A stretch of 64,000 bases of DNA, taken from the NCBI RefSeq assembly GCF_000770305.1, contig NZ_JNVB01000007.1:1-64000 (forward strand). Direction: 5' to 3'. The notes beneath the pieces were generated by a model that searched no databases, was not told the DNA's origin, and was given only the letters and a program-made list of their open reading frames with translations. Positions 8,789 through 17,746 of this stretch are shown piece after piece (position 1 is the stretch's first letter; each line of letters begins with the position of its first letter). Source of the DNA: Erwinia oleae. Lineage in GTDB: Bacteria > Pseudomonadota > Gammaproteobacteria > Enterobacterales > Enterobacteriaceae. The position numbers and the translations under genes were made by a program.

Positions 8789-9536
8789 GGGTGAAAAATC
8801 TCCGTAGATGCTGGCACAGGGCCATAAACTCAGCGTCCGCCAGGGTATCCAGCGTGCGCGGACGCGGCAGTGGAATGCTCAGTTCCTCAACGATGGTTCC
8901 CGGACGCGGCGACATAACCAGCACGCGATCCGCCAGAAATACCGCTTCCTGAATGCTGTGGGTGATAAACAGCACCGACTTCCGCTGCTCGCTCCAGATG
9001 CGCTGAAGTTCAAGGGTCAGCGCTTCACGTGAAAGCGCATCCAGCGCGGCAAACGGCTCGTCCATCAGCAAAAGCGCGGGATCGTGCAGCAGCATGCGGG
9101 CGATGCCGACGCGCTGCTGCATGCCACCTGACAGTTCAAAAGGATAGTCGTCGCCAAAATCCGCCAGCCCGACCAGATCCAGCAACGCCAGCGCGCGTCG
9201 GCGGGCGTCCGCTTTCGGCAACCCCAGCGTGCGCGCGGGCAGCAGAACGTTGTTCAGCACGCTTTTCCACGGCAGCAGATTTGGTTTTTGAAACACCACG
9301 CCCGCCTCCCGCCCTGGCCCGTTTACCGCACGCGAGGCAAGCTGCACTTCTCCCCGCGTGGCGGAGATCAACCCGGCGGCGAGCTTCAGTACCGTGGATT
9401 TTCCGCAGCCGGATGGCCCGAGCAGCGCAACGAATTCGCCCTCCTCCACTCGCAGATTGACCTGCGCCAGCGCATCAATTTCACCGCGTCGGGTGGCATA
9501 GGTCAGCCCGACGTCTTTCAGTTCCAGCGCCGTCAT
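8781..9536 (-). CDS. ABC importer ATPase, SsuB/TauB type
   Basis: A 251-residue ATP-binding subunit with Walker A (GPSGCGKST, near residues 40-48), the ABC signature LSGGMQQRVGIARML, Walker B (LLLMDEPFAALD) and the switch His (FITHSIQEA). It powers the importer together with the permease that overlaps its 3' end. It also overlaps the upstream hydrolase gene by 4 bases (ATGA). Family members of this length serve taurine, aliphatic sulfonate or nitrate uptake. Confidence 0.9.
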   Translation of the reverse strand: MTALELKDVGLTYATRRGEIDALAQVNLRVEEGEFVALLGPSGCGKSTVLKLAAGLISATRGEVQLASRAVNGPGREAGVVFQKPNLLPWKSVLNNVLLPARTLGLPKADARRRALALLDLVGLADFGDDYPFELSGGMQQRVGIARMLLHDPALLLMDEPFAALDALSREALTLELQRIWSEQRKSVLFITHSIQEAVFLADRVLVMSPRPGTIVEELSIPLPRPRTLDTLADAEFMALCQHLRRFFTHA

Positions 9537-10828
9537 GCTTTGCCCTCATGCGCCGCCACCGCCGCCGTCAGGAACGTCAGCACCTGCGGCCAGCTCTCGC
9601 GGTTGGCACGCGCGTTGGCCGAAGGCGTGCCGCCGCCGTCAATTCGCACGCCCGCCACCGGATGCACATTGGCAATGTTGGTGGTTGGTACCCAGGGGAA
9701 GCCAATCGCATGGCCTGCGCCCTCGTGGCAAAGATGGATAACCGGCCAGCGGCTCTCCTTCAGATCGGCGACAATGCGTTCACACCAGGCGGTAGAGGGC
9801 CAGAAGCCGTCATCGGTGCCGGAAATCAGCATCACCGGCCCGCGAATACGCTCAACCGGGATGCGGGCATCGGCGAGGCGCTGCGCATCGCGCTCCACGT
9901 TAATGAAGGCAGGCGCCTGGCGGATCGGCGCATCGGGCTGCGGCGGATGGTCGAAGGCATGCCAGTCCGCGTACGGGTTATCCTGCCAGATATTGCGCAG
10001 CGGCTCGCCGCGCCAGCGCCAGGCGGTGGCATCACGCGGCTCGTCCGGGGCGCCCGCGCGCAGCGTGCCGTGAATGACCGCGCTGGGTACGTAGCCGATC
10101 ACCGCCGCAATACGTTCCGGGAAGGTGGCAGCGAGCAGCAGCGCCAGTTCGCCGCCTCTGGAGTGCCCCATCACCGCCACAAAATTCGCGCGGATCGGCA
10201 CCTCTCTGGCTACCCAGTCGATAGCCTGCTGGAAATATTCCAGCGGCGTATTGGAGATATGCGCCGGCCGTCCTGGCGCTTTAAAGTACGCCAGCGCAAA
10301 GCCGATATAGCCCTGGGCGGCCAGCAGCGCCGCTTTCTGCTCAGGCGTGCCGCCGCCGGAGCCGTTCAGCACTATCACCAGCGGATGCGGGCCGGGCGCG
10401 GCGGGCAAAAACAGCACGCCGGACGGCTCTCGCGTTTCCCGTCGGGTGACGCCGGGCGCCAGAAAGCGCTGGATCAGCACCGCTTCAGCGACTGCGCCTC
10501 TGGCATCCTCGATCCGAAACGTAATGCGGCGCGGCAGCACGCTGTCGGTGAGCGCCGGATTGTGCGGCGGCGTGACCTGTCGCAGCGCCTCCACCGGCGT
10601 CATCGATCCCGCCTCCTGCCAGTCGCCGCTCTGCGGACACGCGATCTCCGGATTGAACGTGCCGTCGGCGGTAATGTGGTAGTCGGCCCGGCTCTGCCAG
10701 ACGCTGCCGTCGGGATACGTCGTTGAAACCGTTAATTGCGCCGCGCCTGCCGCCAGACCGTGCGCGTGGATCCGCCGGGGGACATCAATCAAATCGTCGG
10801 CAATATCAATCTCTAACGTGATGCTCAT
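9533..10828 (-). CDS. BAAT-like acyl-thioester hydrolase / N-acyltransferase-family alpha/beta hydrolase
   Basis: A 431-residue cytoplasmic enzyme with two parts. About residues 1-125 form a beta-sandwich like the N-terminal domain of acyl-CoA thioesterases and bile acid-CoA:amino acid N-acyltransferases. The rest is an alpha/beta hydrolase with nucleophile Ser223 in GHSRGGELAL, a probable acid in SGTDDGFWPS and His in GAGHAIGFPW. A Ser nucleophile fits hydrolysis; Cys is typical of the conjugating members. It sits inside an ABC importer operon, overlapping genes on both sides by 4 bases, so its substrate is probably what the importer brings in or a product of it. A thioester, ester or amide substrate is possible. 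The operon position is unusual for this family. Confidence 0.75.
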   Translation of the reverse strand: MSITLEIDIADDLIDVPRRIHAHGLAAGAAQLTVSTTYPDGSVWQSRADYHITADGTFNPEIACPQSGDWQEAGSMTPVEALRQVTPPHNPALTDSVLPRRITFRIEDARGAVAEAVLIQRFLAPGVTRRETREPSGVLFLPAAPGPHPLVIVLNGSGGGTPEQKAALLAAQGYIGFALAYFKAPGRPAHISNTPLEYFQQAIDWVAREVPIRANFVAVMGHSRGGELALLLAATFPERIAAVIGYVPSAVIHGTLRAGAPDEPRDATAWRWRGEPLRNIWQDNPYADWHAFDHPPQPDAPIRQAPAFINVERDAQRLADARIPVERIRGPVMLISGTDDGFWPSTAWCERIVADLKESRWPVIHLCHEGAGHAIGFPWVPTTNIANVHPVAGVRIDGGGTPSANARANRESWPQVLTFLTAAVAAHEGKA

Positions 10829-11889
10829 TTCGCCGCCTCCGCTCTGGCGCGCAGCGCCTTTTTATCAAAATCGTTGAACGCCGCGACAAACTCGTTCGAG
10901 AAAATTTTCTCAAGCGGCACATTAGCATCGGGAAATTCCCCGGCTTTCGCCATTGCCGCGAGGGCATTGTGAATAACCTTCAGATCGTACTCGCCCGGCA
11001 CTCTGGGCGAACCGTCAGAGCGGTAGAGTGTGCGAGCCAGGCGGCGTGACAGCAGCGTTTTGGCGTCCTCCAGCCCCTTGCCATCGGCATCGGCGGGTTT
11101 GCTCTCAGGATGCTGCCGCCAGAACGCCTTCACGCAATATTCGGGATTGATCTCACAAACATACTGCGCCTCGGTCCAGGCGCGACCAAAGCGGCGGATC
11201 AGATCGGGGTTCTCTTTAAAGGTGTCCTGATGGGCAATAAACCCGTTGCCAGGGTTTTCCTGAAATACGGCGGGATAGGCGATGCGGCGAATTTTAGTGC
11301 CGGTGAGTTCAAAAATATCGCCCCAGCTGCTGTTGTAGTTCAGCGCGTCAATCTTTTTGCTGCGCAGCGCCTGAAACCCCGAACCCAGCGAGCCCACCGC
11401 GACAAACTCCACGTTCTTACCCGGCTCAAGACCAGCCACCCGCAGCGCAGCCCGGCTGTTGGGCAGCGTGCCCCAGGTCAGCGCGCCAACGCCGATCTTT
11501 TTACCTTTCAGATCGGCCAGCGTTTTGATGGAGGAGTCCGCCAGTACGGTATATTCCAGCGTCTGCTGCGGGGTGCCGTTATAGAAGTAGCGCAGCGGCA
11601 GCGGATTTTTACCGTTGAAGTAGCTGGAAATCACCGGTTCAGAAACGGGGTAGCCAAAGGTCACGCGCTTGCTGGCTACCTGCGGCAGCAGCGCGCCCGC
11701 GCCCTGAAAAACCAGCAGCCTGACCGCGAGGTTCTGCTGCCGGAACAGTCCTAACTCTTCCGCCGCCGCATAGGGCGCGCCGTCATGCACCGCAGGCGGG
11801 ATCGCCAGCGCGACGGTGACGTCATCAAGCGCGTGCGCCGGCACGACGCCAATAAGTGAGAGGGAAAGCACCAGGTACTTCAAACGCAC
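10825..11889 (-). CDS. Periplasmic substrate-binding protein, NMT1/SsuA/TauA-like
   Basis: A 354-residue protein that starts at GTG 11889 with AAGGAG a suitable distance before it. A signal peptide covers about residues 1-20 (LVLSLSLIGVVPAHA). The mature part has the two-lobe NMT1/SsuA pattern, including the inter-lobe segment TLADLKGKKIGVGALTWGTL. It captures the substrate for the permease and ATPase encoded downstream. It is the first gene of the minus-strand operon, so the promoter lies in the 408-base gap shared with the divergent GntR gene. Confidence 0.87.
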   Translation of the reverse strand: MRLKYLVLSLSLIGVVPAHALDDVTVALAIPPAVHDGAPYAAAEELGLFRQQNLAVRLLVFQGAGALLPQVASKRVTFGYPVSEPVISSYFNGKNPLPLRYFYNGTPQQTLEYTVLADSSIKTLADLKGKKIGVGALTWGTLPNSRAALRVAGLEPGKNVEFVAVGSLGSGFQALRSKKIDALNYNSSWGDIFELTGTKIRRIAYPAVFQENPGNGFIAHQDTFKENPDLIRRFGRAWTEAQYVCEINPEYCVKAFWRQHPESKPADADGKGLEDAKTLLSRRLARTLYRSDGSPRVPGEYDLKVIHNALAAMAKAGEFPDANVPLEKIFSNEFVAAFNDFDKKALRARAEAAK

Positions 11890-12007
11890 GGGAACTCCTT
11901 AACCAGGCAACGGCAGTATGGTTGAACAGCGTGGCGGCCAGGTTAGGCGATCCGCTGACGAATCGAAAAGAATCCTTTTAACTAACTTTATGAGAATTCG
12001 GCGTTAA

Positions 12008-12165
12008 CTGGGCTGCTCACCAAAATCCTGTGTGGATCCGTTAATAAAACGAATCAGTGCAGCCGGGCCTGGCCCGCACGGCATCAGGTTCATTGCGCGC
12101 AGGCCGTTGGTGATTCATTAATACGCTTTATTAACCTGCTCTCACCAACATCCTGAGCAGCCCAG
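12008..12165. repeat. Nested inverted/direct repeat structure between two divergent operons
   Basis: The gap 11890-12297 separates two divergent transport operons. CTGGGCTGCTCA (12008-12019) recurs as its exact reverse complement at 12154-12165. Immediately inside, CTCACCAAAATCCTG (12016-12030) is repeated directly with one mismatch as CTCACCAACATCCTG (12141-12155). Further in, TTAATAAAACGAATCA (about 12041-12056) has a looser inverted counterpart near 12111-12134. The centre is GC-rich with short hairpins (GGGCCTGGCCC). This could be a paired operator for the GntR regulator, a leader RNA, or a short non-autonomous inverted-repeat element. No target-site duplication is evident at the ends. 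The remainder of the gap shows no gene. Confidence 0.5.
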
Positions 12166-12297
12166 ATGATGCGAATTTTGGGAATCTAATGCAGTTTTAA
12201 TTATTAGAAGCAGCTGCCGACCTGACACAGAATGATCGCATTGAGCAGGTTAAATGGCGGCGGTGAGCCGCTCACAAAGAGGGGCCGGGAGGCCAAC

Positions 12298-12996
12298 GTG
12301 ACGCAATCTCTCTCGTTAAGCGACAAAGCATACCTGGCAATACGCCGTGACATTCTGACCTGTCAGATGATGCCGGGTTCGCTTATCACCGAATCCGAGC
12401 TGATGGCCCATTACCAACTGGGTAAAAGCACCTGTCGCCTGGCGCTGGCGCGGCTCAGCCATGATTTTCTGGTGGAGTCGCGTCCGCGTAAGGGTTACCG
12501 CATTGCGCCCATCACGCTTCAGGACGTCGAGGAGATCTTTACCCTGCGCGCACAGCTCGAACCGCTGGCGGCCAGGCTTGCCGTCGGCAAGGTGGATATC
12601 GATTTGCTGAAAAAGCTGGAGGCGGACTGCCGCGTCGAACTGGCCGCGCCCCTCTCCACGCGTATCGACGTCTTTATGAATGCCAACAAACGTTTTCACC
12701 TGGCGATTGCGGAGGCGGCGGGCAATCAGCACCTGCTACGCACCCTGTCCACCCTGATGGATGAGATGGCGCGGCTGGTGGCGCTGGGCTTTAACGTTCA
12801 GCGCACCAAACCGGAAATCCGCCACGATCACAATGCGATGATTCAGGCCTTTGAAGAGGGTGACCGCAAGCGCGTCGAGACCATCGCGCGCAAGCATATT
12901 GAGACGTTTCAGGCGATGACGCTGGAGAAAATCTACGCCACGCTCGCCTCTGACGGCACGCTGTTACCCATTCAGCACAGGAGTATTTTTTCATGA
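12298..12996 (+). CDS. GntR-family transcriptional regulator (FCD domain)
   Basis: About 232 residues: an N-terminal winged helix-turn-helix (LAIRRDILTCQMMPGSLITE, then LMAHYQLGKSTCRLALARL) followed by the all-helical FCD ligand domain of the FadR subfamily, with scattered His residues fitting a metal site. I chose GTG 12298 because GGGAGG lies 5 bases upstream; an ATG 22 codons earlier lacks a Shine-Dalgarno sequence. The stop overlaps the next ABC gene by 4 bases, so the regulator is co-translated with the operon it presumably controls. Regulators of this type usually release DNA on binding a carboxylate pathway intermediate. Confidence 0.85.
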   Translation: MTQSLSLSDKAYLAIRRDILTCQMMPGSLITESELMAHYQLGKSTCRLALARLSHDFLVESRPRKGYRIAPITLQDVEEIFTLRAQLEPLAARLAVGKVDIDLLKKLEADCRVELAAPLSTRIDVFMNANKRFHLAIAEAAGNQHLLRTLSTLMDEMARLVALGFNVQRTKPEIRHDHNAMIQAFEEGDRKRVETIARKHIETFQAMTLEKIYATLASDGTLLPIQHRSIFS

Positions 12997-13748
12997 GCGC
13001 ACAGGCGGGCGTACTGGCTCCGACCATCGGGTTGGAGAAGGTCAGCAAACGTTTCGGCACGCAAACCGTGCTACAGGAGATCTCGTTCAGCGTCTGGCCC
13101 GGCGAAATCGTGGCGCTGCTGGGCGCATCCGGCTGCGGCAAGAGCACGCTGCTGAATATCATCTCCGGCCTGCTGCCTGCCGACAGCGGCACGATTACCC
13201 TTCAGGGCGAAAGCATCGCGCGGTTCAGCCAGTGGCGCAGGCTGGGTTACCTGTTTCAGGAAGACCGGCTGCTGCCGTGGCGCTCGGTACGGCAGAACGT
13301 TGGCTTTGCGCTGGAAAACAGCACGCTGCCCCGCGCGGAGCGCCGTACGCGTATTGATGACGCGCTGGCGCTGGTTGGCATGGAGAGCGTCGGCAACAAG
13401 TGGCCGCATCAGCTTTCCGGCGGCATGCGCAGCCGCATCGCACTGGCGCGCAGCCTGGTTTCCGAACCGGAGATCCTGCTGATGGACGAGCCGTTTTCCA
13501 AGCTCGATCCGCAAACGCGCAGCGCCATGCATGCCGAGCTGCTGCGCATCTGTCAGCTAAAAAATATGACGGTGGTGATGGTCACTCATGACGTTGAAGA
13601 GGCGGTGATTCTGGCCGACCGTATCGTCATTCTGCAACCCGCGCCGGGACGTATCAGCCAGATTGTTGACATGCCGCTGCCCCGCCCGCGTCTGCCGACC
13701 GGCCGGGACGTGGCGGAAAACGTCCGTCTGCTGCGAATGGAGGTATAA
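12993..13748 (+). CDS. ABC importer ATPase, SsuB/TauB type (second copy)
   Basis: A 251-residue ATPase with Walker A (GASGCGKST), Q-loop (YLFQEDRLLPW), signature LSGGMRSRIALARSL, Walker B (ILLMDEPFSKLD) and switch His (MVTHDVEEA). It overlaps the GntR gene by 4 bases and abuts the permease gene. It is clearly diverged from the ATPase at 8781-9536, so the two importers are not a recent tandem copy. Confidence 0.9.
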   Translation: MSAQAGVLAPTIGLEKVSKRFGTQTVLQEISFSVWPGEIVALLGASGCGKSTLLNIISGLLPADSGTITLQGESIARFSQWRRLGYLFQEDRLLPWRSVRQNVGFALENSTLPRAERRTRIDDALALVGMESVGNKWPHQLSGGMRSRIALARSLVSEPEILLMDEPFSKLDPQTRSAMHAELLRICQLKNMTVVMVTHDVEEAVILADRIVILQPAPGRISQIVDMPLPRPRLPTGRDVAENVRLLRMEV

Positions 13749-14513
13749 ATGAAGTTTACTTTCTCGCTGTTGATACAGCGGCTGGCGCTGCTGGCGATTT
13801 TTATTGCGATATGGCTGGTGGCGGCGCGGAATATGCCGTCGTTCGTACTGCCGGGTCCGGAAAAAACCTTCAATGCCGTGCTGATGCTGTGGCGCAACCA
13901 TACGCTGTTGCACGATATTGGCATCACCTTTTCGCGGGTGGTGAGCGGTTTCCTGCTGGCGACGGTGGCAGGCACGCTGGCCGGACTGGCGCTGGGCGCA
14001 AGCCGTCGTCTGGCGCAGTTTTTTGAGCCGCTGCTGGCGGTGTTCAATACGGTTTCGTCCGCCATCTGGGCCATTTTCGCCATCATCTGGTTTGGCATCT
14101 CCAACGCCACCACCATTTTTGTGGTGTTTATGACCGCGATGCCGCTGATCCTGACCAACGTCTGGCAGGGCGCGCAAACCGTGGAGCGGCAGTACGTCGA
14201 ACTGGCGCGCAGTTTCCGCATGAGCCGCCTGCAAACGCTGACAAAAATTTATCTGCCCACCATATTGCCTTACTTCTTTTCCGGTGCGCGTCTGGCCTTT
14301 GGCTTTGGCTGGCGCGTCTCGCTGGTGGCGGAAACGCTGGGCGCATCGGACGGCATCGGCTACCGACTGCGGCAGGCGGGCGATCTGGTGCAAACGGATC
14401 AGGTTTTTGCGTGGACGCTGCTGCTGGTCTCGCTGATGCTGCTGCTGGAAGGCGGGCTGCTGAAGCCGCTGGAGCGCCATCTCTTTCGCTGGAAATCTCA
14501 CACACAGGAATAA
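13749..14513 (+). CDS. ABC importer permease, SsuC/TauC type (second copy)
   Basis: A 254-residue membrane protein with six or so helices and the cytoplasmic coupling loop near residues 145-165 (VERQYVELARSFRMSRLQTL). It begins directly after the stop of the ATPase gene. With the next gene it makes a complete ATPase-permease-binding-protein importer. Confidence 0.88.
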   Translation: MKFTFSLLIQRLALLAIFIAIWLVAARNMPSFVLPGPEKTFNAVLMLWRNHTLLHDIGITFSRVVSGFLLATVAGTLAGLALGASRRLAQFFEPLLAVFNTVSSAIWAIFAIIWFGISNATTIFVVFMTAMPLILTNVWQGAQTVERQYVELARSFRMSRLQTLTKIYLPTILPYFFSGARLAFGFGWRVSLVAETLGASDGIGYRLRQAGDLVQTDQVFAWTLLLVSLMLLLEGGLLKPLERHLFRWKSHTQE

Positions 14514-14516
14514 TCC

Positions 14517-15497
14517 ATGAAAAACGTATTAAAGGCGGCCGTGCTGGCTGCCGGGGCCTTCTTCGCCCTGAATTCATCCGCAGCTGAAAAAGTGCGCATC
14601 GGTTACTGGAGCAGCGGCGTGAGCCTAGGCTACGGTACGGTGCTGGAAAATAAAGACTTTTTAGCCAAACGCGGCATTGATGCCGAGTTCGTGCACTTCC
14701 CGGACGTCAATGCACCGATCAAAGCGCTGGCAGCCGGCTCCATCGACCTTGCCTTTGGCGCGCCGCTGGCGGGCGTGTTCAGCAGCGCCTCGGAAGGGGT
14801 GCCGATCAAAATATTTGCGGCGACGCAGCCCGCTGACGTGCAGTTTGTGGTGCCGCAGGGTTCCTCCATTACCTCGCTGGAACAGCTCAAAGGTAAAAAA
14901 GTGGGCATGTCGCCTGCGGGCTCTTCGGTGGCGGTGATCGCCGCCACATTGTTACAGGGTAACAACCATATTGGCCCCAATGATTTTCAGCTGATTGGCG
15001 GCAACGAATCGCGCCTGGCGCAGTTTCTTGTGCAGAAGCAGGTCGATGCCGCCGCGCTTCGCTCCCTGACTATCGAACAGCTGGATGAACTGAAGGTGAC
15101 GTCGCTTGGCAGCTTTGCCGACGAGTGGAAAAAGCTCACCCACAGCGAAGCCGTGCCCTATATCGGCGTGGGCGCCGTGCGCAGCCAGCTGATTGAGCAG
15201 CATCCGGAGACGGTAGCGCGCGTGGTCGCCGCGCTGCGCGACACGCTGGCGTGGGGCAAAGATCACCGTCAGGAAGTGGTCACCCTGCTTCAGCAGAAAG
15301 CTAACCTGCCCCAGCGCGATGCGGAAATTTACTTCAGCCGCTGGGACAGCATGAACCGTATCACCTTTGAACCGGCCGATATCGACACGCTGAAGCGTCA
15401 GCATCAGGTGTTTGTCGCCAACGGCACCGTGAAAGGCGACGTGCCGGACAACCTTTATGACAGCGCTGCCTGGCAGGCTGCTAAATCCATTAAATAA
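14517..15497 (+). CDS. Periplasmic substrate-binding protein, SsuA/NMT1-like (second copy)
   Basis: A 326-residue protein with a signal peptide (residues 1-22, ending FALNSSA) and an SsuA-like mature domain: KVRIGYWSSGV at the start of lobe 1, and SLEQLKGKKVGMSPAGSSVA at the inter-lobe region. The first strand and GSSVA loop resemble sulfonate and nitrate/taurine binding proteins, but key ligand residues cannot be assigned by eye. It lies 3 bases after the permease stop and 12 before the next enzyme gene. Confidence 0.87.
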   Translation: MKNVLKAAVLAAGAFFALNSSAAEKVRIGYWSSGVSLGYGTVLENKDFLAKRGIDAEFVHFPDVNAPIKALAAGSIDLAFGAPLAGVFSSASEGVPIKIFAATQPADVQFVVPQGSSITSLEQLKGKKVGMSPAGSSVAVIAATLLQGNNHIGPNDFQLIGGNESRLAQFLVQKQVDAAALRSLTIEQLDELKVTSLGSFADEWKKLTHSEAVPYIGVGAVRSQLIEQHPETVARVVAALRDTLAWGKDHRQEVVTLLQQKANLPQRDAEIYFSRWDSMNRITFEPADIDTLKRQHQVFVANGTVKGDVPDNLYDSAAWQAAKSIK

Positions 15498-15509
15498 CAG
15501 GAGAAATAT

Positions 15510-16526
15510 GTGACTCAGACAATGAAAGCGCTGGTGCTCAATCAGCACGGCGATCTGGAAAACCTCTCGGTCGTCACCGACAGGCCGCGCCCGACGCTTC
15601 AGGCCGGACACGTTATCGTGCGCGTTAAAGCCTCCTCGTTTAACTATCACGATGTGTTTACCGTGAACGGCATGCCAGGCATCAAGGTGCCGCTGCCGGT
15701 GGTACCAGGCCTTGATCTTGCGGGCGTGATTGATGAGGTGGCTGATGACGTGACGGGCTGGAAGAGCGGCGACCGCGTGCTGATTAACCCGTTGAAGCCC
15801 GGCGTTGGCCTGATGGGCGAGATGATCGATGGCGGCATGGCGGAGTATGCGTTGGTGGACGCTGCGCAGCTGATCGCCCTGCCCGACGCGGTGAGCTTCA
15901 CCCAGGCCGCCGCGCTGCCGGTGGCTTACGGCACCGCGCACCGTATGCTGGTGACGCACAACACCATCAAACAGGGCGACCGCGTGCTGATCCTCGGCGC
16001 CAGCGGCGGCGTGGGTACTGCCTGCGTGGTGCTGGCGAAAAAACTTGGTGCAGAGGTTATCGCCTGCGTCGGCAGCGCCGAAAAAGGTGAAGCGCTTACC
16101 CAACTCGGCGCCGACCACGTGGTGAACTATCGCGAAGAGGATTTTTCACGCTGGGCGATTGCCCGTTACGGTAAACCGCAGCGCCGCACCTATGAGGGCG
16201 GCGTGGATGTGGTGATCAACTTTACCGGTGGCGATACCTGGCGCCCGTCGCTTAAGTGTCTGAAGCGCGGCGGCACGCTGCTGGTATGCGGCGCCACCGC
16301 AGGCTATGACCCGGCCGAAGATCTGCGCTACATCTGGAGCTTTGAGCTGACTATCAAAGGCTCTAACAGTTTCTATCAGGACGATCTTGAGGCGCTGCTC
16401 GACCTGGTGGCGCAGGGCGAGATAAAACCGCTGATCGACCGCGAAGTCCCGCTGGAAGAAGCGGCGGAAGGGTTGCGGCTGATCCGCGACCGTGAAGTCC
16501 TCGGCAAAGTCATTGTGACGCCTTAA
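15510..16526 (+). CDS. Zinc-independent MDR-family oxidoreductase (quinone oxidoreductase-like)
   Basis: A 338-residue medium-chain dehydrogenase/reductase. It has a GroES-like N-terminal domain (about 1-130) and a Rossmann domain with the NAD(P)H loop GASGGVGTACV near residue 155. The structural-zinc Cys cluster of alcohol dehydrogenases is absent, pointing to the quinone oxidoreductase or enoyl-reductase branch. The GTG start at 15510 has AGGAG upstream; ATG 15522 is an alternative start. It is part of the plus-strand catabolic operon and would reduce or oxidise a carbonyl or enoyl intermediate. Confidence 0.82.
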   Translation: MTQTMKALVLNQHGDLENLSVVTDRPRPTLQAGHVIVRVKASSFNYHDVFTVNGMPGIKVPLPVVPGLDLAGVIDEVADDVTGWKSGDRVLINPLKPGVGLMGEMIDGGMAEYALVDAAQLIALPDAVSFTQAAALPVAYGTAHRMLVTHNTIKQGDRVLILGASGGVGTACVVLAKKLGAEVIACVGSAEKGEALTQLGADHVVNYREEDFSRWAIARYGKPQRRTYEGGVDVVINFTGGDTWRPSLKCLKRGGTLLVCGATAGYDPAEDLRYIWSFELTIKGSNSFYQDDLEALLDLVAQGEIKPLIDREVPLEEAAEGLRLIRDREVLGKVIVTP

Positions 16527-16536
16527 GGAGAAGAAT

Positions 16537-16953
16537 ATGAGCGAATCGTTTGAACTGAGCGCCGCAGAGGTGCAGGAAAAGCTGCTGAAAGGGCCGTATC
16601 ACCAGTGGCTGGGGCTGGAAGTGGAGAGCGTGGCGAAGGGCGAAATTACCCTGCGCGCGCGCTTTCGCGACGAGTGGGTGGTGAACACGGCCGGCGGCTA
16701 CATTCACGGCGGCATCCTGGCGGCGCTGGTGGATTTAACCGCTGACTGGGCGCTGGTCGCCTGGGCGGGCAAGGGCGTGCCGACGCTGGATATGCGGGTG
16801 GATTACCATCGCCCGGCGCGCGGCGACCTGCGCGTTAAAGGCAAAGTGCTTAAGGTCGGCAAGCAGTTTTCCAGCGCCGAAGCCTGGGTTTACGACAGTG
16901 AAGATCGGCTGGTGGCGAGCGGCCGCGGTCTTTACGCCATGCCCGCCGCCTGA
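16537..16953 (+). CDS. PaaI-family hotdog thioesterase
   Basis: A 138-residue single hotdog domain with the PaaI pattern: AGGYIHGGILAALVDLTADW, where the HGG loop and the following Asp form the active site, and TLDMRVDYHRPA. It hydrolyses acyl-CoA thioesters in the cytoplasm. Its place between an MDR enzyme and a VOC protein, and upstream of an acyl-CoA ligase, suggests it releases a product acid or free CoA in the same pathway. Confidence 0.85.
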   Translation: MSESFELSAAEVQEKLLKGPYHQWLGLEVESVAKGEITLRARFRDEWVVNTAGGYIHGGILAALVDLTADWALVAWAGKGVPTLDMRVDYHRPARGDLRVKGKVLKVGKQFSSAEAWVYDSEDRLVASGRGLYAMPAA

Positions 16954-16963
16954 GGAGATACCC

Positions 16964-17746
16964 ATGACGCAGGTAGTTGACCATCTGGTGCTGAATAACC
17001 ATTTCGACCTGGCGACAGCGCGCGAACTGTTTGTTGCGCTGGGTTTCACGCTGACGCCGGAAAGCCATCACACGCTCGGCTCATCGAATCAGCTGATTGT
17101 ATTTGGCGATCGTTACCTGGAGCTGATTGGCGTCCCGCGTCATGGGCAGCGCATCCGGCAGGAACTGCTTGACAGCCCGCCAGGCATTGACGGGCTGGTT
17201 TTTCGCAGCGAGGACGCCGCAGAAACCGAACGGCAGCTACGGAAACAGGGATTCAACGCCCTGCCCGTTCAGCATTTTTCGCGCGAGGTGGAAGCCGACG
17301 GCGAACGGGGCGAGGCACGCTTCAGTGCGGTGCGACTCGCGCCCGGCAGCTTTACCGCGGGCCGCGTCTACTTTTGCCAGCATCACACCCCGGAGTGGAT
17401 CTGGCGCGCGCCCTGGCAGCGGCATGAGAACGGCGTTTCCGCCATGACCATGCTGACGCTGGTGACCGACAATATCGACAGCGAACGCAATGAGTGGCAG
17501 CGCCTCGGCAGCACCAACATGACGCTACAACTGCTTACGCGTGCCGACTGGCACGACTTTTCTGCCGGTTTACCGGGCCTTGATGAAACGCGTCGCAGCC
17601 AGTTTGCCGCCATTACCTTTACCGGCGGTGAACTGTCCCGCCTGAAGCAGGCCGCGCTTCGTTTCAGGCTGCCGCACTATCAGGATGCGGAACGGCTACT
17701 GATTGCCCTTCCCGCCCTTCACACCTTACTTGAGTTCAGGTTATGA
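16964..17746 (+). CDS. VOC (glyoxalase-like) family protein
   Basis: A 260-residue protein beginning at ATG 16964 with GGAG upstream. The start VDHLVLNNHFDLATARELF and the strand-helix repeats match the Glyoxalase_3-like/VOC fold. Metal ligands may include His4-5 residues in, and a later Glu in RYLELIGV, but I cannot fix them. VOC proteins act as isomerases, dioxygenases, hydrolases or lyases, so the reaction is open. It overlaps the ligase gene by 4 bases. Confidence 0.75.
   Translation: MTQVVDHLVLNNHFDLATARELFVALGFTLTPESHHTLGSSNQLIVFGDRYLELIGVPRHGQRIRQELLDSPPGIDGLVFRSEDAAETERQLRKQGFNALPVQHFSREVEADGERGEARFSAVRLAPGSFTAGRVYFCQHHTPEWIWRAPWQRHENGVSAMTMLTLVTDNIDSERNEWQRLGSTNMTLQLLTRADWHDFSAGLPGLDETRRSQFAAITFTGGELSRLKQAALRFRLPHYQDAERLLIALPALHTLLEFRL

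Noticed and set aside
9548-10726. 392-codon plus-strand frame opposite the BAAT-like gene
   Set aside because: Shadow of a well-supported gene; composition is Arg/His-rich as expected of antisense reading.
12008-12165. ERIC or REP element
   Set aside because: The sequence does not match the known ERIC or REP cores; it is reported only as an unclassified repeat structure.
13557-14501. 314-codon minus-strand frame opposite the second permease
   Set aside because: Gln/Arg/His-rich antisense artefact of a hydrophobic permease gene.
14952-16118. 388-codon minus-strand frame across a binding-protein and an oxidoreductase gene
   Set aside because: It spans two genuine genes and their gap in antisense, with no family motif.
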